Part shown: one piece after another, positions 48,834-59,308 of the stretch
How positions within the stretch are numbered: the stretch's first letter is position 1
How the letters are laid out: the number at the start of each line of letters is the position of its first letter
NCBI RefSeq assembly: GCF_008632955.1
Contig: NZ_CP043959.1
Coordinates: forward strand, 5,022,001-5,086,000
Origin: Streptomyces tendae
GTDB lineage: Bacteria > Actinomycetota > Actinomycetes > Streptomycetales > Streptomycetaceae
Direction of reading: 5' to 3'
Length of the DNA stretch: 64,000 bases
Notes under the pieces: model-generated
Seen by the model: only the letters and a program-made list of their open reading frames with translations
Database searches by the model: none
Told to the model about the DNA's origin: nothing
Program-made: the position numbers and the translations under genes

Positions 48834-49835
48834 TCAGGCGTCGACGTCGGTCTTCGCGGAACTCTCGCCCCGGTCTGTGGCCGCCTCGGCCTCCGCCTTC
48901 TTGCGGGACGCCCGGAGGCTGGTGATCGTGGTGACGATCAGGACCGAACAGATGACGCCCAGCGAGACCGGAATACTGATCTCGGGCACGTGCAGCCCGG
49001 ACTCGTGCAGGGCGTGCAGCACCAGCTTCACGCCGATGAAGCCCAGGATGATCGACAGCCCGTAGGACAGGTGGACCAGCTTCCTGAGCAGTCCGCCGAT
49101 GAGGAAGTACAGCTGCCGCAGACCCATCAGCGCGAACGCGTTGGCCGTGAACACGATGTACGGGTCCTGGGTCAGACCGAAGATCGCCGGGATCGAGTCC
49201 AGCGCGAACAGGACGTCGGTGGTGCCGATGGCGAGCATCACGACGAGCATCGGGGTCATGACCCGCTTGCCGTTCTGCTGGATCCACAGCTTGGTGCCGT
49301 GGTAGCGGTCGGCCACGCCGAAGCGACGCTCGGCCGCCTTGAGGAGCTTGTTCTCCTCGAACTCCTCGTCCTCCTCGTCGGCCCTGGCCTCCTGGATGAG
49401 CTTCCAGGCGGTGTAGATCAGGAAGGCGCCGAAGATGTAGAACACCCAGGAGAAGCTGGCGATGATGGCGGCACCGGCGGCGATGAACACCGCGCGCAGC
49501 ACCAGGGCGATGAGTACGCCGACCAGCAGTACGCGCTGCTGGTACTGCGAGGGCACCGCGAACTTCGCCATGATCAGCACGAAGACGAAGAGGTTGTCGA
49601 CGCTCAGCGACTTCTCGGTGATGTAGCCGGCGAAGAACTCGCCCGCCGGCTGGCCGCCTCCGAAGACCAGCAGCCCGAGCCCGAAGAGCCCGGCCAGGAC
49701 GATCCAGACGACGGTCCAGATCCCGGCCTCCTTGACGGACACGTCATGAGGTTTGCGGCCGATGAAGAAATCGACAGCGATCAGGGCGCACAGGCCCACG
49801 ATCGTCAAGACCCACAGGGTCAGGGAAACATCCAC
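48834..49835 (-). CDS. TerC-family membrane protein
   Basis: A 333-aa integral membrane protein with nine predicted helices. TerC signatures: VDFFIGRKPHDVSVKEAG near the N-terminus, ITEKSLSVDNLFVFVLIM, and TTDVLFALDSIPAIFGLT, where the Asp/Asn residues are thought to bind metal. The cytoplasmic loop ARADEEDEEFEENKLLKAAE is acidic and the C-terminal tail is charged. The family is linked to tellurite resistance and metal (Mn2+) efflux. The GTG at 49835 has GGAGGC upstream. Next to TerD genes, so probably part of one stress/metal module. Confidence 0.9.
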   Translation of the reverse strand: MDVSLTLWVLTIVGLCALIAVDFFIGRKPHDVSVKEAGIWTVVWIVLAGLFGLGLLVFGGGQPAGEFFAGYITEKSLSVDNLFVFVLIMAKFAVPSQYQQRVLLVGVLIALVLRAVFIAAGAAIIASFSWVFYIFGAFLIYTAWKLIQEARADEEDEEFEENKLLKAAERRFGVADRYHGTKLWIQQNGKRVMTPMLVVMLAIGTTDVLFALDSIPAIFGLTQDPYIVFTANAFALMGLRQLYFLIGGLLRKLVHLSYGLSIILGFIGVKLVLHALHESGLHVPEISIPVSLGVICSVLIVTTITSLRASRKKAEAEAATDRGESSAKTDVDA

Positions 49836-50120
49836 TGCGCCTCCGGCAGATACGTCACACGGCAAATGTCAGCGTCGTCGCTGCCGGAGGTCTCTTCCAC
49901 CCAACCCAGGGCGCTTGCTGCGCGCCCGGACGGCTATTGGGCCGACGCCCCGGGATCTGGCCTGATCCGTATTGACGGGGTCGCCGCACAGACAGGGAGT
50001 ACTCCCCTCCGTGCCGCCAACACTACCCAATCACCAAGGATTGGTAAAGAGATCGGTAAAGAAAGACACAAAGCCCCAGGTCGGAGGCTTTACATGTCCT
50101 TGGTCGAAGGTGCCGGGGGC
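49836..50120. other. Intergenic region between TerD-fusion and terC
   Basis: 285 nt with no supported gene. The plus strand contains GGTAAAGAGATCGGTAAAGA (50041-50060), an AT-rich repeat GATTGGTAAAGA/GATCGGTAAAGA that stands out from the surrounding GC. It is probably part of the control region for terC. Confidence 0.35.
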
Positions 50121-52130
50121 TCACCTGTTCCATGTCCGGCGGGCCTGCGCGACCTGGGTGAGCACCTGACGAAGCACCTGGCTGCCCGGCGGCACGACCG
50201 GCGGCTCGTAGGTCCAGGCGTGCCCCACCCACGGGTCGGCGAGGTGATCGTCCGGCACCGCGGTCAGTCGCAGCAGCGAACGCCACAGCGGATCGAGCAG
50301 CGGCCCGTACCCCGCGGACTCCTCACGGTCCGCGACCATCATCAGGTGGACGCCGACCGACGGCCCCTCGTCGACGAGGTAGCGCAGCTGGTTCACGGCA
50401 CGGTCGTCGAAGCCGTGCGGGAAGTCGTTGACGATCAGCAGCTGTTGCGAGGTGTCGAACCCGGGCGGCAGCGCGTCGGAGGCGCCACCGCGCAGCGCCA
50501 TCTGGACCAGGTCGACCCGCTGCGTCAGCCGGGCCAGCACGTCCGTCACACCCGCGGCGCCCTGGGCGGGCGGGGCGGCGAGGACGCCGGTCTGGGTCAG
50601 GGGTGCGAGCGCCTGCGCCCCGGACCCGGCCGGATCGATGACGTGCACGGTGAACTCGCCCGCCGGGTAGACGGCGAGCAGCCGCGCCGCGTGCGCCACC
50701 GCGGTCTCCATGGCCAGGCGCCGCATGTCGTGGGAGTCGGTGAACGACCCGTCCAGGGCGTCGGTGCGTCCGCTGTCGATCCACAGCCCACGCTCCAGCG
50801 GCAGCCTGAGCAGCATCGGGATGCGGATCGACTCGGCCTCCGGAAGCCGGAGGTCGCCCAGGCGCAGCGCCATGGGTATCTCCATCGGCACCCGGTAGGC
50901 GTGCCAGCAGGGGTTGTCCCAGCGGGCGAACGCCTGAGGCAGGGCCGGCTCGACGACCTCGGCCTCCGCGACGAGCTGGGCGACGTCCCGGTCGAGGGAC
51001 GCCCGTGCCTGGTCGACGAGTTGCGTGTACCGGGTACGGGCCGCCTCCCTGGCGCCGTCGCCCTGTCCGCCGATGCGGCTGCGCGGGTCGGACAGGGCCT
51101 GCTCCAGCTCCTTGTCCATCCGTGACTCGGCGAAGTCCACCGCGCTGCGGTACGCGGCGGTGGTGCGGGCCAGGTCCTCGAACATGCCCCAGACCTGGTT
51201 GTAGAGCCGCTCCTCCATGGACCAGCCGGTCGCGTCGCCGGCCACCGGCCGCGCGGGCTGTCCTGGCTGCGCCGGGGGTGCCGCGGGCGGGGGCGGAGGC
51301 GGGGCGGAGGTCTGCCTGCGCGGGTGGCTGTAGTTGACGGGACCGCCACCGGAGGTGGCGTGCGGGTCCGCGCCGCCGTAGGCGGGCTGCGGTCCCCCCT
51401 CTCCCTGGCCGCCGACCGGCTGGCCACCGACCGGCTGTCCGCCGTACGACGGCGCGGGGCCGGGGGTGCCTTGGGGGGCGGCGCCCTGGTCGGGGCCGAC
51501 CGCGGGGGCCGCCGCCTGCCGGGAGCGGTCTCCCTCGGCCGGGCGGGGCGGGGGCGCCTGGACGGAGCGGGCGAGGCCCCGGGCGACCGCCTCGTCGATG
51601 CCGGCCGCGAGCTGCACGGCCTCGGAAAGGCCCTGGTCGGCGAAGAGTTCGGCCAGGCCGCCCGCATAGCCCTGGCCCACGGCGCGCACCTTCCAGGCGC
51701 CCTGCCGCCGGTAGAGCTCCAGCGCGACGACGGCGGTCTCGGCCTCCAGACCGGTGATGGTGTAGCTGGCGACCTCGGTGCCGTCAAGTCCTGTGACGGC
51801 GACGAAGGGGGCCGCCACGGCTCCGAAACGGGCGGGCCCGGCGCCGCCGTGCGCGGCGGGCAGGGCGAGCAGCACGCTGACACGGTGGACCGCGTCGGTC
51901 ATGGCGTCCAGGTCCACCGCGAGACGGTGGTCGGCGGCCGCCTGGCGCGACACTTCCAGGCCGGGCTGCACGGGCGCGCCGGGGTGGGCCACCCACTCCC
52001 TGCCGTGGATCCGCCCGTTCTCGTCCCCGAGCGCGGCGGCTGCCGCGACCGGCGTGCCGGCCGAGATCCGGACTTCCAGACGGGACTGGGACAGCGGGTG
52101 GTTCTGCCCCCGCACCAGCTCGGCCGTCAT
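50121..52130 (-). CDS. TerD-domain protein fused to a degenerate FtsK/HerA-like domain
   Basis: A 669-aa cytoplasmic protein. Residues about 1-185 form a TerD domain (LEVRISAGTPVAAAAALGDE, VTGLDGTEVASYTITGLE, LYRRQGAWKVRAVGQGYAGG). Residues about 190-305 are a Pro/Gly/Gln-rich linker with GGQPVGGQPVGG repeats. Residues about 310-400 are helical. About 410-669 resembles the FtsK/SpoIIIE/HerA ATPase core in layout (IVNDFPHGFDD, VGVHLMMVADREES), but no Walker A lysine is visible, so it is likely non-catalytic. ATG 52130 follows GGGGGAC. Adjacent to TerD; probably a stress-response scaffold. Confidence 0.8.
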   Translation of the reverse strand: MTAELVRGQNHPLSQSRLEVRISAGTPVAAAAALGDENGRIHGREWVAHPGAPVQPGLEVSRQAAADHRLAVDLDAMTDAVHRVSVLLALPAAHGGAGPARFGAVAAPFVAVTGLDGTEVASYTITGLEAETAVVALELYRRQGAWKVRAVGQGYAGGLAELFADQGLSEAVQLAAGIDEAVARGLARSVQAPPPRPAEGDRSRQAAAPAVGPDQGAAPQGTPGPAPSYGGQPVGGQPVGGQGEGGPQPAYGGADPHATSGGGPVNYSHPRRQTSAPPPPPPAAPPAQPGQPARPVAGDATGWSMEERLYNQVWGMFEDLARTTAAYRSAVDFAESRMDKELEQALSDPRSRIGGQGDGAREAARTRYTQLVDQARASLDRDVAQLVAEAEVVEPALPQAFARWDNPCWHAYRVPMEIPMALRLGDLRLPEAESIRIPMLLRLPLERGLWIDSGRTDALDGSFTDSHDMRRLAMETAVAHAARLLAVYPAGEFTVHVIDPAGSGAQALAPLTQTGVLAAPPAQGAAGVTDVLARLTQRVDLVQMALRGGASDALPPGFDTSQQLLIVNDFPHGFDDRAVNQLRYLVDEGPSVGVHLMMVADREESAGYGPLLDPLWRSLLRLTAVPDDHLADPWVGHAWTYEPPVVPPGSQVLRQVLTQVAQARRTWNR

Positions 52131-52210
52131 CGCCTTGTCCCCCTGCGTCGCGTTGATGTGTCGGGTGCCGCGAACCGGCCCCGGGCGGGGGCCGGTTCAC
52201 CTCCGGGTGC

Positions 52211-52789
52211 CTAGAGGACCGGCAGGATGGCCGGCATCAGGTCCTGGAAGGTGCGGCCGTTGGCCGGGTTGCCGAGGGCCGTCATCGACCAGCCCGGTCC
52301 GACGCGGTGCACCTTGGCCATGATCTGGGCGGTGAAGGCGCCACCGCCCGCGAGCGTGTAGCGGGCGAGCTCCTGGCCGTTGGTCTCGTCGACCAGGCGG
52401 CAGAAGGCGTTCTGCACCTCCTGGAACGTCTGGCCCGTGAAGGAGTTCACGGTGAAGACGATCTGGTCGATGTGGACCGGGACGCGCGACAGGTCCACGA
52501 GGATGGCCTCGTCGTCGCCGCCCTGGCCGACACCGCCGACGAGGTTGTCACCGGTGTGACGCACGGAGCCGTCGTCGCTCACCAGGTGACGGAAGAAGAC
52601 GACGTCGACCGGCTGCTTGTCGGCGAACAGGACGGCGGAGGCGTCCAGGTCGATCTCCCGGGTGCGCGAGCCGAACAGGCCGCGACGGGGAGCCGCCTGC
52701 CAGCCGAGACCCATGCGCACCGCGGTCAGGCTGCCGCCGTCGTTCTTCTGCAGACTGATGGCCTGACCCTTGGTCATGTTGACGGTCAC
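52211..52789 (-). CDS. TerD-family protein
   Basis: A 192-aa stand-alone TerD domain protein. Family marks: GLGWQ near residue 28, EIDLDASAVLFAD with the Ca2+-binding Asp cluster, SVRHTGDNLVGGVGQGGDDEA and FTVNSFTGQTFQEVQNAFCR. TerD proteins bind calcium and are needed for tellurite resistance or cell-wall stress responses in several bacteria. The GTG at 52789 (VTVNMTKGQA) has GAGGGG upstream; the ATG at 52777 is an alternative. It precedes the fusion protein by 80 nt, likely one operon. Confidence 0.92.
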   Translation of the reverse strand: MTVNMTKGQAISLQKNDGGSLTAVRMGLGWQAAPRRGLFGSRTREIDLDASAVLFADKQPVDVVFFRHLVSDDGSVRHTGDNLVGGVGQGGDDEAILVDLSRVPVHIDQIVFTVNSFTGQTFQEVQNAFCRLVDETNGQELARYTLAGGGAFTAQIMAKVHRVGPGWSMTALGNPANGRTFQDLMPAILPVL

Positions 52790-52922
52790 GCGCTGATTCC
52801 CCTCTCGAACGTCCCCTGTTGCCGCGAAGACCGCGGTTGCCGAGAACCCTACGCAGATGCACTGACAGTGACGTACCCCGGTCCGCACTTTGTGTCGGTC
52901 TTGCAACACATTCCGGTGGACG

Positions 52923-55070
<2,148 letters not shown>

Positions 55071-55110
55071 GCCATCCACGGTACGACCCCTCACTGACAA
55101 CGGGTCCGGG

Positions 55111-55974
55111 TCAGCGTCGCTGGGGGGTGCGGGAGCGGTGTTCCACGGGGCCGCGGGCGCTCAGCCGGGCGCGCGGTGAGGGGTGGTGGGCCGGGGAGTG
55201 GGCGGGTATGCCGGGGCGGGGGTCGGTGGCGGGCGCCGCGGGCCGGCCCATGACCACCAGCGGGTCGAAGACCACCACGACGCCCGCCAGGACGAGGACG
55301 GCGAGCGGGCCGATCATCATGGGGCCGAGCAGCGCGGCCGCGGAATCTCCGGTGTCGGGCGCGACCGTGCCGTGCACGTGGACGTCGACGGCGGCCATGC
55401 CGAGATAGTGCATTCCGGTGACCGCGAGGCCCATGACCAGGCTCGCGCCCACACTCCACAGGAAGCCCCTGGCCTGGCCGGCAGCCCACAGGGCGGCGCT
55501 GGCGGCGGCCATGGCGACGGCCACGGAGGCGGCGACGGTGAGGGTGTTGTACTCCAGCTGTCCGTCGAGGCTCATGGAGGCCATGCCGAGGTAGTGCATG
55601 GAGGCCATGCCGAGACCGGTGACGGTCCCCCCGGTGAACAGGGCCGTCCCGGTGGCGCCCTTGTAGCCGACGATGAAGATGCCGACGCCCACCATGACGA
55701 CGGCGACGGCCAGGCTCGCGAAGGTCATCGCGCGGTCGTAGCGGATCGGCGTGCCCTCGACAGTGAAGCCCATCATCGCGATGAAGTGCATCGTCCAGAT
55801 GCCCGCGCCGATGGACGCCGCGCCGAGGGCGAGCCAGCCGGGGCGCCAGGAGCGGGGCGCCAGCCCGGCCCGGGTGGTGCAGCGCAACCCGAGCGCTCCG
55901 CCGAGGCAGGCCATGAGATAGGCCACCAAGGGTGTGACCATGCCGTAACTGAATCCGTCGACCGTGCCTTGCAT
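55111..55974 (-). CDS. MHYT-domain integral membrane protein
   Basis: A 287-aa protein with seven predicted helices and the three MHYT repeats: WTMHFIAMMG, ASMHYLGMAS and TGMHYLGMAA, each with Met/His residues that may bind a metal such as copper and sense O2, CO or NO. The C-terminus (about 235-287) is a Pro/Arg-rich cytoplasmic tail with no GGDEF, EAL or kinase domain. ATG 55974 is used. Divergent from the glycerophosphodiesterase gene. Confidence 0.88.
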   Translation of the reverse strand: MQGTVDGFSYGMVTPLVAYLMACLGGALGLRCTTRAGLAPRSWRPGWLALGAASIGAGIWTMHFIAMMGFTVEGTPIRYDRAMTFASLAVAVVMVGVGIFIVGYKGATGTALFTGGTVTGLGMASMHYLGMASMSLDGQLEYNTLTVAASVAVAMAAASAALWAAGQARGFLWSVGASLVMGLAVTGMHYLGMAAVDVHVHGTVAPDTGDSAAALLGPMMIGPLAVLVLAGVVVVFDPLVVMGRPAAPATDPRPGIPAHSPAHHPSPRARLSARGPVEHRSRTPQRR

Positions 55975-56195
55975 GCGCGGCTACCCTTCCCGCCCTGTAC
56001 GTCCCGCGTTGACCCGTTGTGCGCCCCCTCCCAGGACCGCAGCGGCGGCCAGGGTGTCGCAGAGAGTATGACCCCCACCGGAATGGTCGAACGACTATCC
56101 GGCAAAGAAACACGTCCTTGCCCCAGGTGTGTGGCACCGGTGTGCGGGGGCGGGCCGCCGGCGTTCGGTCCGTGGCCATTCCGCGGCCGTCTCGT

Positions 56196-56228
56196 GTTGA
56201 CCCTCTGCTGTCACAGTGGTTCTGACCG
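56196..56228 (+). promoter_or_regulatory. Possible PHO-box-like direct repeats upstream of glpQ
   Basis: Three 11-nt units GTTGACC-N4, GCTGTCA-N4, GGTTCTG-N4 begin at 56196, 56207 and 56218. They loosely match the GTTCACC-like direct repeats bound by PhoP in Streptomyces. TTGACC (56197-56202) could also be a -35. Weak match. Confidence 0.3.
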
Positions 56229-56253
56229 TGACCGTTCGACGCGAGGAGTCCGC

Positions 56254-57129
56254 ATGCACGCCCGTGCTGTCGCCGCATCGACCACCGCGCTCCTGGGAAC
56301 CACCGCCTTCCTCCTCCCGCTCTCCCCCGCCCGGGCCGCCGACGGCACCGCCACCGCTCCGGTCGTCGTCGCCCACCGTGGCGCCTCCGGGTACGCCCCG
56401 GAGAACACGCTGGCGGCCGTCGACAAGGCGGCCGCCCTGGGCACCGCGTGGGTGGAGAACGACGTCCAGCGCACCAAGGACGGTGAGCTCGTCGTCGTCC
56501 ACGACGACAGCCTGCAGCGCACCACCGACGTCGAGGAGGTCTTCCCCGACCGGGCGCCGTGGAAGGTGAAGGACTTCACGGCCGCCGAGATCGCCCGCCT
56601 GGACGCCGGCGGCTGGTTCGACCCCGCGTACGCGGGCGCGCGCGTGCCGACACTGGAGCAGTTCGTGCACCGGGTCGACCAGCACCGGCAGAAACTGCTG
56701 CTGGAGATCAAGAATCCGGAGCTGTACCCCGGCATCGAGCGGGACATCCTCAAGGTCCTCGACAACGAGGGGTGGCTCGACCGCGCGCACGTGCAGCAGC
56801 GGCTGATCGTGCAGAGCTTCAGCACGGACAGCGTGCGTACGGTCCACGAGCTGAAGCCCGAGGTGAAGACCGGCTTCCTCGGGACGCCGCCGGTCGCCGA
56901 CCTGCCCGTGTACGCGGCCTTCGCCGACCAGATCAACCCGTCGCACAGCTCCCTCACCGCCGCCTACGTCAGCGCGGTGCACGGCTTCGAGGGCGCGCAC
57001 GGCAAGCGGCTGGAGACGTTCACCTGGACGGTGAACGACGCGGCCGCCGCCCGGCGGGTGGCCGGGTTCGGGGTGGACGGGATCATCACCAACCGTCCCG
57101 ACGTGGTGCGCGACGCGGTGGAGGGCTGA
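56254..57129 (+). CDS. Secreted glycerophosphodiester phosphodiesterase
   Basis: Hydrolyses glycerophosphodiesters to sn-glycerol-3-P. 291 aa with a signal peptide ending near residue 28 (SPARA-ADG). The GDPD catalytic pattern is complete: VVAHRGASGYAPENTLAA (His, Arg, Glu), WVENDVQRTKDGELVVVHDD (second acidic pair and His), LLEIKN, and FTWTVND near the C-terminus. ATG 56254 has GAGGAG 6 nt upstream. In S. coelicolor a gene at the equivalent place is, from memory, glpQ2 and phosphate-controlled; that regulation is inferred here. Confidence 0.92.
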   Translation: MHARAVAASTTALLGTTAFLLPLSPARAADGTATAPVVVAHRGASGYAPENTLAAVDKAAALGTAWVENDVQRTKDGELVVVHDDSLQRTTDVEEVFPDRAPWKVKDFTAAEIARLDAGGWFDPAYAGARVPTLEQFVHRVDQHRQKLLLEIKNPELYPGIERDILKVLDNEGWLDRAHVQQRLIVQSFSTDSVRTVHELKPEVKTGFLGTPPVADLPVYAAFADQINPSHSSLTAAYVSAVHGFEGAHGKRLETFTWTVNDAAAARRVAGFGVDGIITNRPDVVRDAVEG

Positions 57130-57181
57130 GTCTCCGGCCCTGAGCCCTGCCCGGCCCCGGGGTGTTGTCGGTGGCGGGCCG

Positions 57182-57195
57182 TACGGTGGGGCTCA
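57182..57195 (+). promoter_or_regulatory. Leaderless promoter -10 box of the alkyltransferase gene
   Basis: TACGGT at 57182-57187, then 7 nt, then ATG at 57195; no Shine-Dalgarno sequence. The -35 region is weak. Confidence 0.45.
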
Positions 57196-57749
57196 TGGAC
57201 AGCGATGGGCGGTACGAGCCGCGGGTCGTGTGGGCCGTCGTGGACAGCGGCGTCGGCCCGCTGCTGCTGGCCGCGACCCGCGAGGGCCTGGTCAACGTCG
57301 TGTTCCACGCAACCGGCAAGGTCCGCGACAGGGCTGTGGAGCGGCTGGCCTCCCGCCTCGGCTGCGAACCCGTGGAGGAACCCGGCTCTCCGCTGCTGGC
57401 CGAGGCGATACGCCAGTTCCGCGCCTACTTCGCGGGTGAGCGGGACTCGTTCGAGCTGCCACTGGACTGGTCGCTGATCTCGGGCTTCAACCGCGAGGTG
57501 CTGCGGGAGCTGGCCAGGGGGGTGCCGTTCGGCACGGTGGTGGGGTACGGCGATCTGGCGGGGCGGGTCGGTCAGCCCGGCGCCGCGCAGGCCGTGGGCA
57601 TGGCCATGGGCGCCAATCCGCTGCCGGTGGTGGTGCCCTGCCATCGGGTCGTGGAGAGCGGGGGCGGCATCGGCGGTTTCGGGGGCGGGCTGGAGGCGAA
57701 GAGGCGGCTGCTCGCCCTGGAGGGTGTGCTGCCCGAGCCGCTGTTCTGA
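57195..57749 (+). CDS. Methylated-DNA-[protein]-cysteine S-methyltransferase
   Basis: Suicide repair protein that transfers the alkyl group from O6-alkylguanine to its own cysteine. 184 aa. The active site VVPCHRVV carries the acceptor Cys (near residue 151), and the DNA-binding helix segment GVPFGTVVGYGDLAGRVG lies before it. ATG 57195 is leaderless; an in-frame codon at 57162 would run through the -10 box. It lies with the uvr genes in one region but is not in their operon. Confidence 0.93.
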   Translation: MDSDGRYEPRVVWAVVDSGVGPLLLAATREGLVNVVFHATGKVRDRAVERLASRLGCEPVEEPGSPLLAEAIRQFRAYFAGERDSFELPLDWSLISGFNREVLRELARGVPFGTVVGYGDLAGRVGQPGAAQAVGMAMGANPLPVVVPCHRVVESGGGIGGFGGGLEAKRRLLALEGVLPEPLF

Positions 57750-57868
57750 CGGCGGCGCGACGAGCGCGAGGCCGGCGGGCGCTGTCACCCGCCCCGCCTG
57801 CCGTCGGTCCTCGTCGGTCGTCAGCGCGCGTGGCCGTTCCCGGCGTGCCTGCGTCGTCGCGGCGCGTT

Positions 57869-58297
57869 TCAGTCGTAGTGCCGGGCCTCGAAGACGTTGC
57901 CGTCCGGGTCGCGGAAGTAGAAGCTGCGCTTGGCCGGGCCACGCGCCCCGAAGGAGTCGTGCGAGACGTCCGACACCGGCACGGACTGCTCCCGCAGGCG
58001 GTCCAGAAGCGTGTCGAAGGCGGCCGCGGTCAGGGACAGGCAGACGTGGTTGACGGGGTGGCCGGAACTCTCGGCGGCGCCGGGGAGCATCGACATGCGG
58101 TTCGCCTTGGACCGCGGCATGAGGTCGAGGATCGTCTCCCGGTTGACGCGTACCGAGGGGAAGGGCGCTTCGCCCGCCGAGAAGTCGGCGAGCCTGACCG
58201 GCTCCAGACCCACGGCTTTCTCGTAGAAGTGCGCGGCGGCGACGGGATCGCTCACCCACAGGACGACATGGTCGAGCCGGGTTTCTTGGTGCGTCAT
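57869..58297 (-). CDS. VOC-superfamily protein (glyoxalase/bleomycin-resistance fold)
   Basis: A 142-aa vicinal-oxygen-chelate protein with TRLDHVVLWVSDPVAAAHFY (first module His), PVNHVCLSL and FYFRDPDGNVFEARHYD (metal-ligand Glu/His in the second module). These proteins are dioxygenases, isomerases or resistance binders; no specific substrate is evident. ATG 58297. Divergent from the pseudouridine glycosidase gene with 99 nt between. Confidence 0.85.
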   Translation of the reverse strand: MTHQETRLDHVVLWVSDPVAAAHFYEKAVGLEPVRLADFSAGEAPFPSVRVNRETILDLMPRSKANRMSMLPGAAESSGHPVNHVCLSLTAAAFDTLLDRLREQSVPVSDVSHDSFGARGPAKRSFYFRDPDGNVFEARHYD

Positions 58298-58396
58298 GGT
58301 TCCAGCCTCCGTGACCCCTGTGACGGGCCGCAAGGGTTTGGCCCGGTGTGGCGCTCGCCAGAGATGGAGGGAGAGGCGGCAGACGGGAGGCAGCGC

Positions 58397-59308
58397 GTGG
58401 TGCTCATGGTGTCGGAAGAGGTACGGGAGGCGCTCGCGGCGGGTCGGCCGGTGGTGGCCCTGGAGTCCACGATCATCGCCCACGGACTCCCCCGGCCGCG
58501 CAATCTCCTGGTGGCACGGGAGCTGGAGGCCTTGGTGCGACGGGAGGGCGCGGTTCCGGCGACGATCGCCGTGCTGGACGGGAAGCCGCGGGTCGGCCTG
58601 GACAAGGAGCAGCTGGAGCGGGTCGCGAACGAGGACGGCATCCGCAAGCTGGGCCACCGTGATCTGCCGCTCGCGGTGGCCGCGGGGGCGAGCGGGGCGA
58701 CGACGGTGTCGGCGACCGCGCTCCTCGCGGCGCTCGCGGGGGTCCGGGTGTTCGCCACCGGCGGGCTCGGGGGTGTGCACCGGGAGTGGACCGTCACCCA
58801 GGACGAGTCGGCCGACCTGGGGCTGCTGGCACGCACCCGGATCACCGTGGTGTGCGCGGGGGTGAAGTCGATCCTGGACGTGCCGGCGACCCTGCAGCGG
58901 CTGGAGACCCTGGGAGTGGCGGTCGCCGGGTACGGGACGGACCGCTTCCCCGGCTTCTACCTGTCGGACTCGGGACATCCCGTGGACTGGCGGCTGGACA
59001 GCCCGGAGCAGGTGGCCCGGGTCATGCGGGCGCAGGACGCGGTGGGCGGGCCGGAATCTGCGCTGATCGTGGCCAACCCGGTGCCGGAGGACGAGCAGCT
59101 GGATCCCGGGGTGCACGCGCGGGTGCTCGACGAGGCGCTGCGGGCGTGCGAGGAGGCCGGGGTCACCGGCCAGGGAATCACCCCGTTCCTGCTGGACCAC
59201 CTGGTGCGGCACACCGACGGCGCCTCCCTGGAGGCCAATCTGGCGGCGGTGCGGGGCAATGTGCGGCTGGCGGCCCGGGTGGCGGCGGCCTGGGCCGCCG
59301 CGGCGTGA
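58397..59308 (+). CDS. psuG: Pseudouridine-5'-phosphate glycosidase
   Basis: Splits pseudouridine 5'-phosphate to uracil and ribose 5-phosphate. 303 aa with the family blocks VALESTIIAHGLPRPRNLLV, GASGATTVSATALLAALAGV, FATGGLGGVHR and YGTDRFPGFYLSDSGHPVDW. GTG 58397 lies 6 nt after GGGAGG and is preferred over the ATG at 58406. It is translationally coupled to a PfkB kinase, matching the known psuG-psuK arrangement. Confidence 0.93.
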   Translation: MVLMVSEEVREALAAGRPVVALESTIIAHGLPRPRNLLVARELEALVRREGAVPATIAVLDGKPRVGLDKEQLERVANEDGIRKLGHRDLPLAVAAGASGATTVSATALLAALAGVRVFATGGLGGVHREWTVTQDESADLGLLARTRITVVCAGVKSILDVPATLQRLETLGVAVAGYGTDRFPGFYLSDSGHPVDWRLDSPEQVARVMRAQDAVGGPESALIVANPVPEDEQLDPGVHARVLDEALRACEEAGVTGQGITPFLLDHLVRHTDGASLEANLAAVRGNVRLAARVAAAWAAAA

